Assembly (NCBI GenBank): GCA_034769895.1
Contig: CM068375.1
Location: 251,575,542 to 251,639,541 of the forward strand
Length of the DNA: 64,000 nucleotides
DNA from: Magicicada septendecula
Taxonomy: Eukaryota > Arthropoda > Insecta > Hemiptera > Cicadidae
Reading direction: 5' to 3'
In this document: piece after piece, positions 1 through 11,003 of the stretch
Position numbering within the stretch: position 1 is the first letter of the stretch
Layout: every line of letters begins with the position of its first letter
The notes under the pieces: model-generated
Told to the model about the DNA's origin: nothing
What the model saw: the letters and a program-made list of their open reading frames with translations, nothing else
Database searches by the model: none
Translations under genes and position numbers: made by a program

Positions 1-1271
1 AAGAGAACATTGTTTGTAGACTGTAACTTAAGTGAACAATAATTGCTACTGCTGGCAGAACCTGGTTTTGACACATTATTTATGTGCAGCAATGTATGGT
101 GTCGTTTTGAACAGATCTTACATGATTGTTTGACCTTACAATTAGATGCAAAATGATCTGGTCTTAAACAATTGGTACAGCGTTTATGATTTAATACAAA
201 TTGCCCTCGTTCTGATGTGCTTAATGCACGAAATTTGTCACACATGTAAATTGGATGACTAGATTTGCAGCATGGGCATAAATAATTATTTGAAGCTGAG
301 TGATAACTTTTAAATGCAGTGCTGCCAGCAGAGTTTCGTAATTTATGTTTGTCAGATTTATTATTGAACCTTAAAGTTAGCTTGTTGAGCTGCTGTCCGG
401 CATCGATCGGTAATGTATTTTCTAACAACTGTCTACGTGCGTTTAAAAACTGAGTAAAGCTTTGAAAGTTAGGAAGATTATCGGGATCTATAGACTCCTT
501 CCATAATTTAAACGTGGAATGGTCCAGTTTTGCTGACAATAATTGTACAGTAATAAGCTCAAATGAATCTACTGACAGTTGCATGGCCGCCAGCGAATTA
601 ACTGAAGACGTTATTGTATTTATGAATTCTGCCAAACTTTGGACAGAGTCCTTGGTTGTTGACTTTACTTCAAGCAAATTTTGAATATAATACTTCGCCA
701 ATATGAATTTGTTATCATATCTAGCGGACAGCAAACTCAACGCTATGGAATAGTTCTCATTACAAATAGGTAATGCCTTAATTAGATCTAGTGGCTCATT
801 TTTAAGAGATGAATACAAAGAATGTAATTTCTGCACTGACGTTAAATCAGATCTGGCGTGTACCAAGTCCAGAAATATTGAATAAAAGTGCTGCCATTCT
901 AAAATATTGCCTGTGAAGCAGGGCAAACTTATAGGTTTTAATTGCATATTGCTCATTAATACTGGAGATACAGTCTGAACGTTGAAAGTTTCTATTAATT
1001 GCAAGATATTGGCTTCTGTTGAATATAACAACTCTTCAAACTCAATTCGGTCTTCTTGAGCAGCGTTTATGTCCTTAGAAATGAGTTCAATTTCAGACTG
1101 TACCTCATCGTATTTTGTTGCCAAACATTGTAGACTTTCGAGTCTAACCGTTAAAAAATGTTGTGTATTAATGTTTTTACCAAAGTTAGTTATAGCCGAA
1201 TTGATTCGCACTATGGCAGACTTTAAGCCGCCTCTCTTTCTAACCAACACTTTGAGGCCTTCTTCAGCCAT
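1..1271 (-). CDS. BEL/Pao retrotransposon gag, partial (runs off window)
   Basis: Starting at the ATG complementary to 1269-1271, the minus strand stays open for about 423 codons to base 1, so the 3' part (rest of gag and pol) lies outside. The N-terminal part is helical and charged, followed by an LPCFTGNILEWQHFYSIF segment, the hallmark of the DUF1759-type gag domain of BEL/Pao elements. Near the C-terminal end are zinc-knuckle motifs: a CPCC..H..C group, a canonical CX2CX4HX4C (CTNCLRPDHFASNC) and CKICSKRHH. Gag packages the element's RNA in cytoplasmic particles. I found no stop or frameshift in the visible part, so this copy may be recent. Upstream lie a primer-binding-like site (1579-1601) and LTR-like sequence. 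Family assignment is by motif recognition. Confidence 0.82.
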   Translation of the reverse strand, partial: MAEEGLKVLVRKRGGLKSAIVRINSAITNFGKNINTQHFLTVRLESLQCLATKYDEVQSEIELISKDINAAQEDRIEFEELLYSTEANILQLIETFNVQTVSPVLMSNMQLKPISLPCFTGNILEWQHFYSIFLDLVHARSDLTSVQKLHSLYSSLKNEPLDLIKALPICNENYSIALSLLSARYDNKFILAKYYIQNLLEVKSTTKDSVQSLAEFINTITSSVNSLAAMQLSVDSFELITVQLLSAKLDHSTFKLWKESIDPDNLPNFQSFTQFLNARRQLLENTLPIDAGQQLNKLTLRFNNKSDKHKLRNSAGSTAFKSYHSASNNYLCPCCKSSHPIYMCDKFRALSTSERGQFVLNHKRCTNCLRPDHFASNCKVKQSCKICSKRHHTLLHINNVSKPGSASSSNYCSLKLQSTNNVL

Positions 1272-1578
1272 TGTACGCACCTGTTAATGATGTCGTTGAC
1301 GTCGTACCTGGTATGCGATGTCCTGGAGCGTCGAGGCCGTGGAATAGATGGCAGACACGCACGGACTGAATAGATGACTGCTCAATCTGGTGTGTAGACG
1401 CTAGCACATGGATGGTCTTGCAGTGGTGTCGTCACGAGGCTCAATGGCGACGAAAGAAATGCTGACTAAGTCCCGACACGGTCGGATCAGCGAATATGCT
1501 GAATCGCCCGTGATGGCCAGAAATTGGGGCAGAAAAATGATGAAGACCGCTCTAAAAGGTTTCAGAACAGTAAAATGA

Positions 1579-1601
1579 CGAATCCAGGCACGGAGCGACC
1601 A
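1579..1601 (-). promoter_or_regulatory. Putative primer-binding site of the BEL/Pao element
   Basis: Read on the minus strand, this 23-nt stretch begins TGGTCGCTCCGTGCC and ends GGATTCG. Its complement looks like the 3' end of a tRNA (CGAATCC of the T-arm, acceptor strand, terminal CCA). It lies 308 nt upstream of the gag ATG, where minus-strand priming is expected. The tRNA identity is unassigned and the spacing of T-arm to CCA is about two bases longer than standard. Confidence 0.5.
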
Positions 1602-2180
1602 AAAAATCTTAGAGGTTTCGTCCCGTAGGACCCTTAAATGTTAGGAAGAATGATGCTTCATGAAGTTATTGCCAGGATGCAGAATAATGACGATCGTGGA
1701 CTGTATTTGATACATTTATTAAATTTCGTATTACAATTAAATCAGCATGCTAAGGTTGGCTATGTCTGAAAGACATTTAAATTTTGAATAAACCAAGTCG
1801 GTTACGAAAGCTACATGGCAAATGAGGCGCAAATGTGCAACACTCCACACTCATAAAAATGTTAAAGCCTAAGGCCTAGATAAATTGTCGTATGAATTGA
1901 GGCGCGAGTACACGGCACTCTAAGCTACATGAGAACAAGAATTAGCAATGTATTGCTAATGTATATTGTAAGTATACAATATAATGTTGTAGGGCCTAAA
2001 GCCTACATAGATTGTCTGACGACAAGAAAAATTATGAATGACAGAACAAGCCAGCAAAGGTTATGACGTCTGCCGCCTGCCGACGCACGTTGAACTGTGA
2101 CGATGCATGACCCTGATATACGCAATTTAGAAAGTACAGATTAGCCAACCTTTAAATGCGAAAATTACCACATTACTGTC
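1602..2180 (-). mobile_element. Probable 5' LTR of the BEL/Pao element
   Basis: This stretch lies between the primer-binding-like site and satellite DNA that starts near 2181. It has no ORF. It has the expected size and place for the 5' LTR of the minus-strand element, but the other LTR is outside the window, so the ends cannot be fixed. The outer edge is inferred only from where satellite-like sequence begins (cggctgttatcgtttgcc near 2190). Confidence 0.45.
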
Positions 2181-2551
2181 CACATTTCCGGCTGTTATCG
2201 TTTGCCATAGAAAATACCCTTGTTAAAATATAAAATTTTGCTGGAAAACAATCCCTTTCCCTTAACCGATCTTCACCAACACCAGCAGGTGTTGAGAACT
2301 CTAGAATACAGAGTTGTACGCAAAACATTATTTGATTCTATTTGAATTTGCGGCTGTTACCGTTTGCCAAAAAAAAAAATTACCCTTGATAAAAAAACCG
2401 TTTCTGGTAATCTACCCCTTTCCCTTAACCGATCTTCACCGAAACTAAAAGGTCTAGAGAACTCTACAATTCAGGACTGTATGCAAAACATTATTTGATT
2501 CTATTTGAATATGCGACTGTTACCGTTTGCCATATATAATACCCTTGTTAA
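2181..2551 (+). repeat. Satellite array, left segment (about 165-bp units, + orientation)
   Basis: Two complete units and part of a third of the window's main satellite. Each unit carries the blocks cggctgttaccgtttgcc, tacccttgttaaaa, ctaccccttcccttaaccg, atcttcacc and ctgtatgcaaaacattattt. The third unit is cut by hAT-A, and its right part resumes at 6957. The last 8 bases (CTTGTTAA, 2544-2551) are the left copy of the hAT-A target duplication. Confidence 0.85.
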
Positions 2552-3043
2552 CAGTGGTGCCCACAGGGGGGGGATCATAGCGCAAGTTGCGCATTGAGAA
2601 TTTTTGGGGGGGATTTTTTCAAGAATAACATTTTAAATCAACATTGATGGAAATTTTTACCGTGTTTGTGCAAGAAACTAAGCTATTAGTAAAAAACTAA
2701 AGCAATTGCATATCTTTATGATTGTTTTAACGAACTGGCGGCATAAATGTCTCTACCAGTACAACTAATAGTAAATTTTGTTTTGGAAATCTGACCCTGG
2801 CAGCCTGCAGCAGCATCCTGTCAATAAGTCAGAGTCCGTGACCGTGAATGTAAAAATGTGTGCGTGTGCTAAGCTTGTAGACCGGCGGGCAGTGGAGTAA
2901 AGGGAGCGGGTCCTCAGTTCTTATCTCTGGTCCACCAGCCGCGCGCGGCGGCAGTCTGCCCGTGAGTTTTACTCTGTAATGCGGTGCTTTGTTTGTGTGA
3001 GTTGGGGTTGAATGTAATCTCGTGTTTCTTGATAGTTGTCAAA

Positions 3044-3265
3044 ATGCCGAAACAACTGAAACAATCGTTTAAGAATAAGTGTATGGAGGTTATGTGTAAC
3101 ACAACTCATCGAAAAGACAAGTGGTTAGAACATTGTAAGAAGAAACACGTCTATAAATTTAGACATAACCTAAACATTAGTTTTAAAATGGTTGAAGTGA
3201 AGTCCGGTGACGGCCCGATGCTGAATCTTCTGCTGACCCCAGTACCAGTCAACACCATAGTTTAG
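3044..3265 (+). pseudogene. Possible 5' exon of the hAT-A transposase
   Basis: A short reading frame begins MPKQLKQSF and is rich in Lys, Cys and His (KCMEVMCNTTH, WLEHCKKKH), as in DNA-binding N-termini of this transposase type. It stops at a TAG (3263-3265) just before a good donor (AG|GTATGT, 3273). A possible acceptor (tttttttag, ending 3543) precedes the main ORF. The frames do not join cleanly across that intron, so either the exon is damaged or the splice model is wrong. Confidence 0.35.
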
Positions 3266-3529
3266 ATTCTAGGTATGTAAAATATAATTATTTTTGTCTC
3301 GTTCAGTTACCGTTTGAATAGGCCAAAATACAAACATCTTTATATAAGATACAAAGGAATCGCTTTATTGCGTAATTTTTATTCGGGCTTATTAACATTT
3401 TTGTACTACCGGTAACATTTTATTATATTTGTTGTTCTGTTATTTCCACTAATACGGCAAACATTAAAAATAATAAAATAAAGCAAACAATAAAATAAAA
3501 ACTTTGGGGAGGGGAGAGTTCTAAAATCG

Positions 3530-6375
3530 TTGTATTTTTTTAGATCGAACGTAACCAGTGATGTTGCTAACGATGACCCTACAACTGAGGACATGGATGT
3601 ACCATCAACTTCAAGTGCGAAACCCCCAGACGAGTCCCAAGATATAAATCCAACATTTGATATCGTGGAGGGTGGAAATGAAGACAAAATGCAAGCTAAA
3701 GCACCTCCTTCGTTTGTGACTTCAAATTTAAATACTAAATTATCGTTACCGTCAAATGTAGAGATAGAAATCAGTAGCCCTTCAGGCTCAGATCTGAGTC
3801 CAGAACACATTCAAGCAGATAATGCAGACCCATTACCTGGTGTTCATGATGTAGAAGACCCTGCATCGTTTGCCAACATCAAACTATCGGCGGAGGAGAT
3901 AAATTTGGGTCTTCGACTAGAAAATCAAGATTTGTCTTCGATGAGTTTCCCTTCAACAGGCGGAAGAAAATTTAATCCAGCTTGGAAAATCAGCACTTTA
4001 CCTGATGGGACTAGAAGTAAAAGAAACTGGCTAGTTTATAGTCCGATGAAAGATGCGGTTTTTTGCCTGCATTGCACTCTATTTGCTCTGCCAGGAGAAA
4101 GAACGGTAACTGGCTAGTTTATAGTCCGATGAAAGATGCGGTTTTTTGCCTGCATTGCACTCTATTTGCTCTGCCAGGAGAAAGAACGGTATGGGGTACA
4201 ACTGGCTGCAGAGGTTGAACTGAGCATCGAGGCAAGCGCTACACAGAACAGCATGAACAGTCAAAACAGCATTTATCTTCCCAAGTCGCTAGAATCCAGT
4301 GGATATCGCAGAAAAGAATAGACTCCTCACTTGCAGAAGAATCTGACCAACTCGTTCATCACAACAGAGAAGTGTTGTCGGTAATAATTGATTGTTGTCG
4401 GTATTTAGGTGAAGAAATGCTAGCATTCAGAAAAAAGGATGTTTCAGAAGGGAAATGGGTGAAACTGTTCTCACTGATAGCTAAGTATAATCTTGATGCC
4501 AGAGTGTACCTTGAAAAGATAGAAAAAATCAGAAACCAAAAGGGAAAATTGGGGTCAAATTTTCTCAGTTATCGAAATGTATTTGACTTGATTAATGTTA
4601 TGAGTAACATTGTAGTCTCAAAAATAGTCAACAACATAAATTTAAGTAACACCTACTCAGTCATGCTGGATTCAATACAAGACATAAGCAAAAAAGAATG
4701 CACAGCGGTTTTGCTCCAATATGTTGAGCACCTAGATGAGCAAGGAGCTCCGAACAATCCAGTAAAACCGGAAGAACGGTTGATCAAAGTGTTCACAAGT
4801 GGCGACACAACAGGGGAAAACCTAGCCTATGAATTAATGAACACTCTAAAATCCATAGGAATCAACCCTAATGGCATGGTGGGGCAAAGCATGGACGGAG
4901 CAGGGAACATGAGAGGTCGGTACAATGGCTTAAAATCTGTTGTCCTTAGAGAGAGTCCCCGAGCATTTTATGTATGGTGTTGTTCTCACCGGTTTGCATT
5001 AGTGGTAGAAAAGTCTATTGATGTTTGCCCTCAAAAGCGAAACATGTTCTCCCTCCTTCAAGAGATGTACGTTTTCACGTCTGGGCATCGAGGTCACCAC
5101 ATGTTTATCGACAATTTGAAAAAGGGCCTAGCACAAAACAAAATGAAAAGAGTAAAACGAGTGCAGACTACAAGATGGTCGAGTAAGAGTGATGCTCTCA
5201 AAACTGTGCTAACATGTTACAAAACCATCAAAGAGACCCTCAAAGAAATCTGTCTTGACAAGAAATCTGACAATGATACTAAAGCGTCTGCAAAAGTACT
5301 GATCAACAGTATGTCAGATTATGAAAATATATGTGCCATGCACACTGCTTCAACTATATTTAAAGTTCTTTCTCCAATCACAATTTGCTTATAAGCCAAA
5401 TCAGTTGATTATGGCATGATACCAGCAGTTATCTCAGAGACGAGGGCGAAACTGAAGACATTAAGAAGTGAAAAAGAGTGGGACAAACTTACAAGTTCAA
5501 TAACACAATTTTCTGATCAGCACAACGTCTCGCAAGTCCGAACTCAGCGAAACCGAAAATGGAAACGCCTCATAGACGAACTTTCGATAGACGAAAATAT
5601 TGATGACCCTGTAAAGAGAATGAAGGTTGAGGTTTATTTCCTAGTCTTAGACTCATTATTGTCTCAACTGAATGATCGTTTCCCGGACAGCTCGCTTGCC
5701 ATGGTTAAACAAATGTCTTATTTTTCTCATGGAGGAATTATGAAAATCGCACATGAATTGGAGACTGGAAAAGACTTCAACCCCGATAAGATAAAAGAGC
5801 TGTGTGATTATTACAACCTGGACAATGACCTAATTGCTTCAGAATTGAAGACGTTTTGCAATGTGTACAAAGTCACTCACGCAGACATCGACATATCAGA
5901 CATGTTACATTCCCCTGAAGCTGAAAGGATGGAGATAATAGAGGATGAAGTGCAAATCCCGGCGGTGGCAGAGGATCAAGATGGCACTAAAAATGAGGAG
6001 GTAAAGGAAGGAAATTTACAAAGTGAGAAACATAGGATGATGGACCAATGGATAATGAGAGGATTCATTAGACCATTCAGGTGTGTCCTTAACCTTTCGG
6101 CTCTACCTAATCTGACAGTGATGTACCGAATATTGTTATCTCTTGTCGTGACCAGCTGCTCTGCAGAGAGAACGATGAGCCGTTTGAAAATAGTGAAAAA
6201 TCGGCTTCGGAACAGCATGGGAGACTCTTGGCTGTCAAGTTTGTTGATTCTATCCTGTGAAAACAACGTACTGAGCCAGATACAAAACGAAGAAATCATT
6301 AACCAATTTGCAACCACAAATGTACAAAGCAAAAAGCTGCTTTTGTACAAGACATTTAAACAAGGTGATAACTAA
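3530..6375 (+). pseudogene. hAT-A transposase, TTF zinc-finger type, broken
   Basis: Cut-and-paste transposase relic. Order: acidic Ser/Pro-rich N-terminus; TTF-type zinc-finger region with RNWLVYSPMKDAVFCLHC (about 4025-4080); the RNase-H-like core with GQSMDGAGNMRGRYNG and CSHRFALV (about 4880-5010); and a C-terminal hAT dimerisation region with SCSAERTMSRLKIVKNRLRNSM (about 6150-6215). Three lesions are visible: an exact 83-bp tandem duplication (4025-4107 and 4108-4190) that shifts frame from 2 to 1; a TGA at 4216-4218 within the zinc-finger region; and a TAA at 5392-5394 with the same frame open on both sides. Relatives are usually annotated as ZMYM- or P52rIPK-like. Family call is by motif; inactivity is inferred from the lesions. 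Confidence 0.88.
4025..4190 (+). repeat. Exact 83-bp tandem duplication inside the hAT-A transposase
   Basis: Two consecutive 83-bp copies, each beginning aactggctag and ending aagaacggt, are identical by eye. Because 83 is not a multiple of 3, the duplication shifts the frame. The downstream part of the gene is indeed in the frame this predicts (frame 1 instead of 2). Confidence 0.93.
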
Positions 6376-6956
6376 TGTAAATGTATATTTTTGCACAAAC
6401 ATATTTTTCCTATCATAATTCAAACTATATTGTACGTCGTTTTTGCGTCATTTCATTGTATTGGTTTTAATAGTACAATTATTTAAAATGCATTTTTAGT
6501 TTAGCAACACATTTGTTAAATACAATTTGCTAAGTACAATATTTGCTTGGTTTTTAATTACTCCAATACCCTTTGAATCTAGCCTGTTTTGTTCAAAGTA
6601 ATGACATACAAAACTTCTAAACAATATTATTAGGGCTAATGATAAAATTCTGTAAGCCTAAACTGGCCATCCACGTTCCAATATGACCAATATGTTTTAA
6701 AATATATCTCTCAAATGTCTTTGCTTCTCATCCACACCCACACCAGTGTAGCGCCTTATCTTTTAAAACAATGATACAATTTAAAACAACTTAACAAGTG
6801 TAATAATTATCGTAACTGTAGTGTAGGATCTTGTTTTGTTTTTCATGACTTTTTTAAATAAAATAATTTGTATAGGCTTCAATTGGGGGGGGGGGGAGTG
6901 CTGAGACTTTTTGTGGGGGATTTGCGCATTGGGCCTTGGGGGGGTGGGTACCACTG

Positions 6957-8451
6957 CTTGTTAAAACAAAAAAGTTGCTGGTAAACTACCCCTTTCCTTT
7001 AACCGATCTTCACCAAAAACAATAGGTCTTGAGAACTCTACAATTTAGAGTTGCATGCAAAAAAATTATTTGATTATGTTTGAATTTGTGGCTGTAATCG
7101 TTTGCCATAGAAAATACCCTTGTTAAAACATAAAACGTTCCTGGTAAACTACCCTTTCCCCTTAACCGATCTTCACCAAAATCAAAACGTCTTGAGAGCT
7201 CTACAAGTCCGGGCTGTATGCAAATAATTATTTGACTCTGTTTGAATTTGCGGCTGTTATCGTTTACCATAGAAAATACCCTTGTTAAAACATAAAACGT
7301 TGCTGGTAAACTACCCCTTTCCCATAACCGATCCTCACCAAAAACAATAGGTCTTGAGAACTCTACAATTCAGGGCTGTATACAAAATATTATATGATTC
7401 TGTTCGAATTTGCAGCTGTTATCGTTTGCCATAGAAACAAATTACCCTTGATTAAAAAAAAAGGTTACTGGTAAACTACCCCTTTCCCTTAACCGATCTT
7501 TACCAAAAACAAAAGGTCTTGAGTACTCTACAAATCAGAGCTGTATGCAAAACATTATTTGATTCTGTTTGAATTTGCGGCTGTTATCGTTTGCCATAGA
7601 AAAAATCTACACACACACTTTTCGAAAAATGACTTTTTTTCATGTTTTGAGTGTAGTACAATCAGAATCTGCAATAATCTCGAACACGATTTTTTTGCCA
7701 TCACCATACTTCCATTTCCTTAAGGAACATGGAAGTAAAAAAATTGCCATTGACAAAAAAACGTTGCTAGTAAACTACCCCTTTCCATTAACCGAGCTTC
7801 ACCAAAAACAATAGGTCTTGAGTACTCTACAATACAGGGCTGTATGCAAAAGAGTAGTTGATTCTGTTTGAATTTGCGGCTGTTATCGATTGCCATAGAA
7901 AACTCTTACCCTTGATTTAAAAAAAACTGTTGCAGGTAAACTACCCCTTTCCCTCAACCGATCTTCACCAAAAACAATAAGTCGTGAGGTGAGTACTCTA
8001 CAAATCAGGGCTGTATGCAAAAAATGATTTGATTCAGTTTGAATTTGCGGCTGTTATCGTTTGCCATAGAAAAAAATCTATAGACAGATAGACACACAGA
8101 CACACACACACACACACACACACACTTTTCGAAAAATGACTTTTTTCATGTTTTGAGTGTAGTACAATCAGAATCTGCAATAACCTAGAACACGATTTTT
8201 TTTGCCATCACCATACTTCCATTTCCTTAAGGAACGTGGAAGTAAAAAATTACCCTTGATTAAAAAAAAGGCTGCTAGTAAACTACCCCTTTCCGTTAAC
8301 CGATCTTCACCAAAAACAATAGGTCTTGAGTACTCTACAAATAAGGGCTGTATGCAAAACATTATTTGATTCTGTTTGAATTTGCGGCTGTTATCGTTTG
8401 TTATAGAAAAAAAAATCCACACACACACACTTTTCGAAAAATGACTTTTTA
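6957..8451 (+). repeat. Satellite array, central segment, + orientation
   Basis: About seven units continue the array after hAT-A. Most have a period near 165 bp. Three (near 7593, 8070 and 8412) carry a longer module after gtttgccatagaaaaa: a CA-rich tract, cttttcgaaaaatgac, a block ending in tgccatcaccatacttcc, and a palindrome around TTCCTTAAGGAA. ORFs here are by-products of the repeat. Confidence 0.88.
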
Positions 8452-8508
8452 CTTCCATGTTCCTTAAGGAAATGGAAGTATGAACGTTCCTTAAGGAAAT
8501 GGAAGTAT
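8452..8508. repeat. Palindrome at the orientation switch of the satellite
   Basis: A near-perfect 27-bp palindrome (8452-8478; core TTCCTTAAGGAA at 8460-8471, arms CTTCCAT/ATGGAAG) is followed by a second copy of the core at 8487-8498. The satellite runs in + orientation to the left and in - orientation to the right, so this is the tip of a large potential fold-back. Single copies of the palindrome also end the long modules at about 7708 and 8215, and a decayed one lies near 16289. Confidence 0.85.
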
Positions 8509-10455
8509 GGTGATGGCAAAAAAATCGTGTTCGAGATTATTGCAGATTCTGATTGTACTACACTCAAAACATGAAAAAAAGTCATTTTTCGAAAAGTGTC
8601 TGTGTGTGTGTATGTCTGTCTATGTGTCTATCTGTGTGTCTATAGATTTTTTTTTCTATGGCAAACGAAAAGAGCCGCAAATTCAAACAGAATCAAAAAA
8701 TTTTTTGCATTCAGCCCTTATTTGTAGAGTACTCAAGACCTGTTGTTTTTGGTGAAGATCGGTTAAGGGAAAGGGCTAGTTTACCTGCAACGGTTTTTTT
8801 TTTAATCCAGGGTAATTTTTATCTATGGCAAACGATAACAGCCGCAAATTCAAACAGAATCAAATAATGTTTTGCATACAGCCCTCAATTGTAGAGTTCT
8901 CAAGACCTATTGTTTTGGTGAAGATCGGTTAAGGGAAAGGGGTAGTTAACCAGCAACGTTGTATGTTTTAAAAGCGTATTTTTTATGGCAAACGGTAACA
9001 CCCGCATATTCAAATAGAATCAAATAATGTTTTGCATACAGCCCTGATTTGTAGAGCACTCAAGACCAATTGTTTTTGGTGAAGATCGGTTAAGGGAAAG
9101 GGATAGTTTACCGGCAACGCTTTTTTATCAAGATTAATTTTTTTCTATGGCAAACAATAACAGCCGCAAATTCAAACAGAATCAAATAATGTTTTGCATA
9201 CAGCCCTGTATTGTAGAGTTCTCAAGACCTATTGGTGTTGGTGAATATCGGTTAAGGGAAAGGGGTAGTTTACCTGCAACATTTTATGTTTTAACAAGGG
9301 TAATTTTTTATATGACGAACGATAACTGCCGTAAATTCAAACAGAATCAACTACATTTTTGCATACCTTTTTGAATTATACAGAACACAAGGTCTGTTGA
9401 TTTTGTTGAAGATCGGTTAAGGGAAAAGGATAGTTTACCGGGAACGTTTTATGTTTTAACAAGGGTGATTTTTTATATGACGAACGATAACTGCTATAAA
9501 TTCAAACAGAATCAACTACATTTTTGCACACCTTTTTGAATTATACAGAACACAAGGTCTGTTGATTTTGTTGAAGATCGGTTAAGGGAAAAGGATAGTT
9601 TACCGGGACTGTTTTATGTTTTAACAAGGGTGATTTTTTCTATGACGAAAGATAACTGACTTAAATTCAAAGAGAATCAAATAATGTTTTGCATACAGCA
9701 CTGAATTGTAGAGTTCTCAAGATCTATTGTTTTTGGTGAAGATCGGTTAAGGAAAAGGGGTAGTTTACCAGCAACGTTTTATGTTTTAACAAGGGTATTT
9801 TTTATGGCAAACGATAAGAGCCGCAATATCAAACAGAATCATGTAATTTTTTGCATACACCACTGAATTGTAGAGTACTCGAGCCCTGTTGTGTTTGGTG
9901 AAGATCAGTTAAGGGAAAGGGGTAGTTTACCTACAACATTTTATGTTTTAACAAGGGTAATTTTTTCTATGGCCAACGATAACAGCCGTTAATTCAAACA
10001 GAATCAACTTCTTTTTGCATAGGTACCTTTTTGAACTATAGAGAACTCAAGGTCTGTTGATTTTGTTGAAGATCGGTTAAGTGAAAAGGGTAGTTTACCA
10101 GAAACGTTTTATGATTTAACAAGGGTAATTTTTTTTATTTACGAACGATAACTGCCGTAAATTCGAAGAGAATCAATTAATTTTTTGCATACCGTCATGA
10201 ATTGTAACGAAGTGATGGCTTGTTGATTTTGGTGTAGATCGGTTAAGGGAAAGGTGTAGTTTACCTGCAACACTTTATGTTGTAACAAGAGAACTGTTTT
10301 CATGACGAACGATAACTGACGCACATTCAAACAGAATCAAATATTGTTTTGCATACATCCCTAAATTGTAGAAGTCTGAAGGCCTATTGATTTTGGTGAA
10401 GATCGGTTAAGAGAAAGGGGTAGTTTACCTGCAACGTTTTATGTCTTAATAAGAG
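8509..10455 (-). repeat. Satellite array, inverted segment
   Basis: About eleven units in the opposite orientation, recognised by ggtgaagatcggttaaggg near 8747, 8918, 9078, 9238, 9405, 9580, 9738, 9897, 10062, 10228 and 10397. The first unit carries the long module with a (tg)n tract at 8600-8640. Units at 9300-10350 are more diverged, for example atgacgaacgataactgcc in place of atggcaaacgataacagcc. Confidence 0.87.
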
Positions 10456-10915
10456 TTAAGTACTTAATTTTGATAAACAAAGTATCCTGATAAGAAGCTC
10501 ATAATAATCCACTGTAGAAACATAGATGAAATATCTATAAATGAAGAGGCTAGTTGATCGGGGTGGGGGTAATTTTCTATTAATGAAAATTATAGTTTAA
10601 GAGGGAGGGGAGAATTTTTTATGTGTACTACGTTATCGGCAACAAAGAAGTAGTTTTTTGTTAAAATTCCTTCCCGGGCCGTTGTCCAATGTTTTCTTCA
10701 AACCACACATTTCGGCAGTGCCATCAACAGCCATCAGTGAAAATCGGGTGCGAAAACGTGAGGTGGTATATGTTAGTGACCACAAGTACTGTGGTTAAGG
10801 CTGAAGCAATAGAAAGAAGTAGTTTCTATGGAAATATTTCAAATCGAATATGATTTTAAATATAAATCATAGAACGTGGAAGTCATGTATGGTTCTCCAT
10901 ACCCATATTTTCGCA

Positions 10916-10916
<1 letters not shown>
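10456..10916. other. Non-satellite spacer within the array
   Basis: About 460 bp with no recognisable satellite unit, no convincing ORF and a G-rich patch (10558-10620). It separates two inverted satellite blocks and may be an older insertion or a remnant of the pre-array sequence. Nothing else identifiable was seen. Confidence 0.5.

Positions 10917-11003
<87 letters not shown>
10917..11003 (+). repeat. (TG)n microsatellite
   Basis: An uninterrupted TG dinucleotide run of about 43 units. It sits where other satellite units carry their CA/TG-rich module, so it is probably an expanded part of that module. It creates spurious Cys-Val and Thr-His ORFs on both strands. Confidence 0.97.

Larger units (their letters stand above)
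2552..6956 (+). mobile_element. hAT-A: 4.4-kb hAT DNA transposon inserted in the satellite
   Basis: The ends are imperfect terminal inverted repeats: CAGTGGTGCCCAC at the left and, on the complement, CAGTGGTACCCAC at the right, each followed by a run of G or C. The 8-bp direct repeat CTTGTTAA lies immediately outside (2544-2551 and 6957-6964), the length hAT transposases produce. Removing the element restores a normal satellite unit. The cargo is a broken TTF zinc-finger/hAT transposase on the plus strand, so this copy is probably non-autonomous now. Confidence 0.93.

Noticed and set aside
1579..1601. A tRNA gene suggested by the CGAATCC...CCA stretch
   Set aside because: Only a 3'-end-like portion is present and it sits at a retrotransposon primer-site position; no full cloverleaf was found. 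No other tRNA or rRNA gene was recognised.
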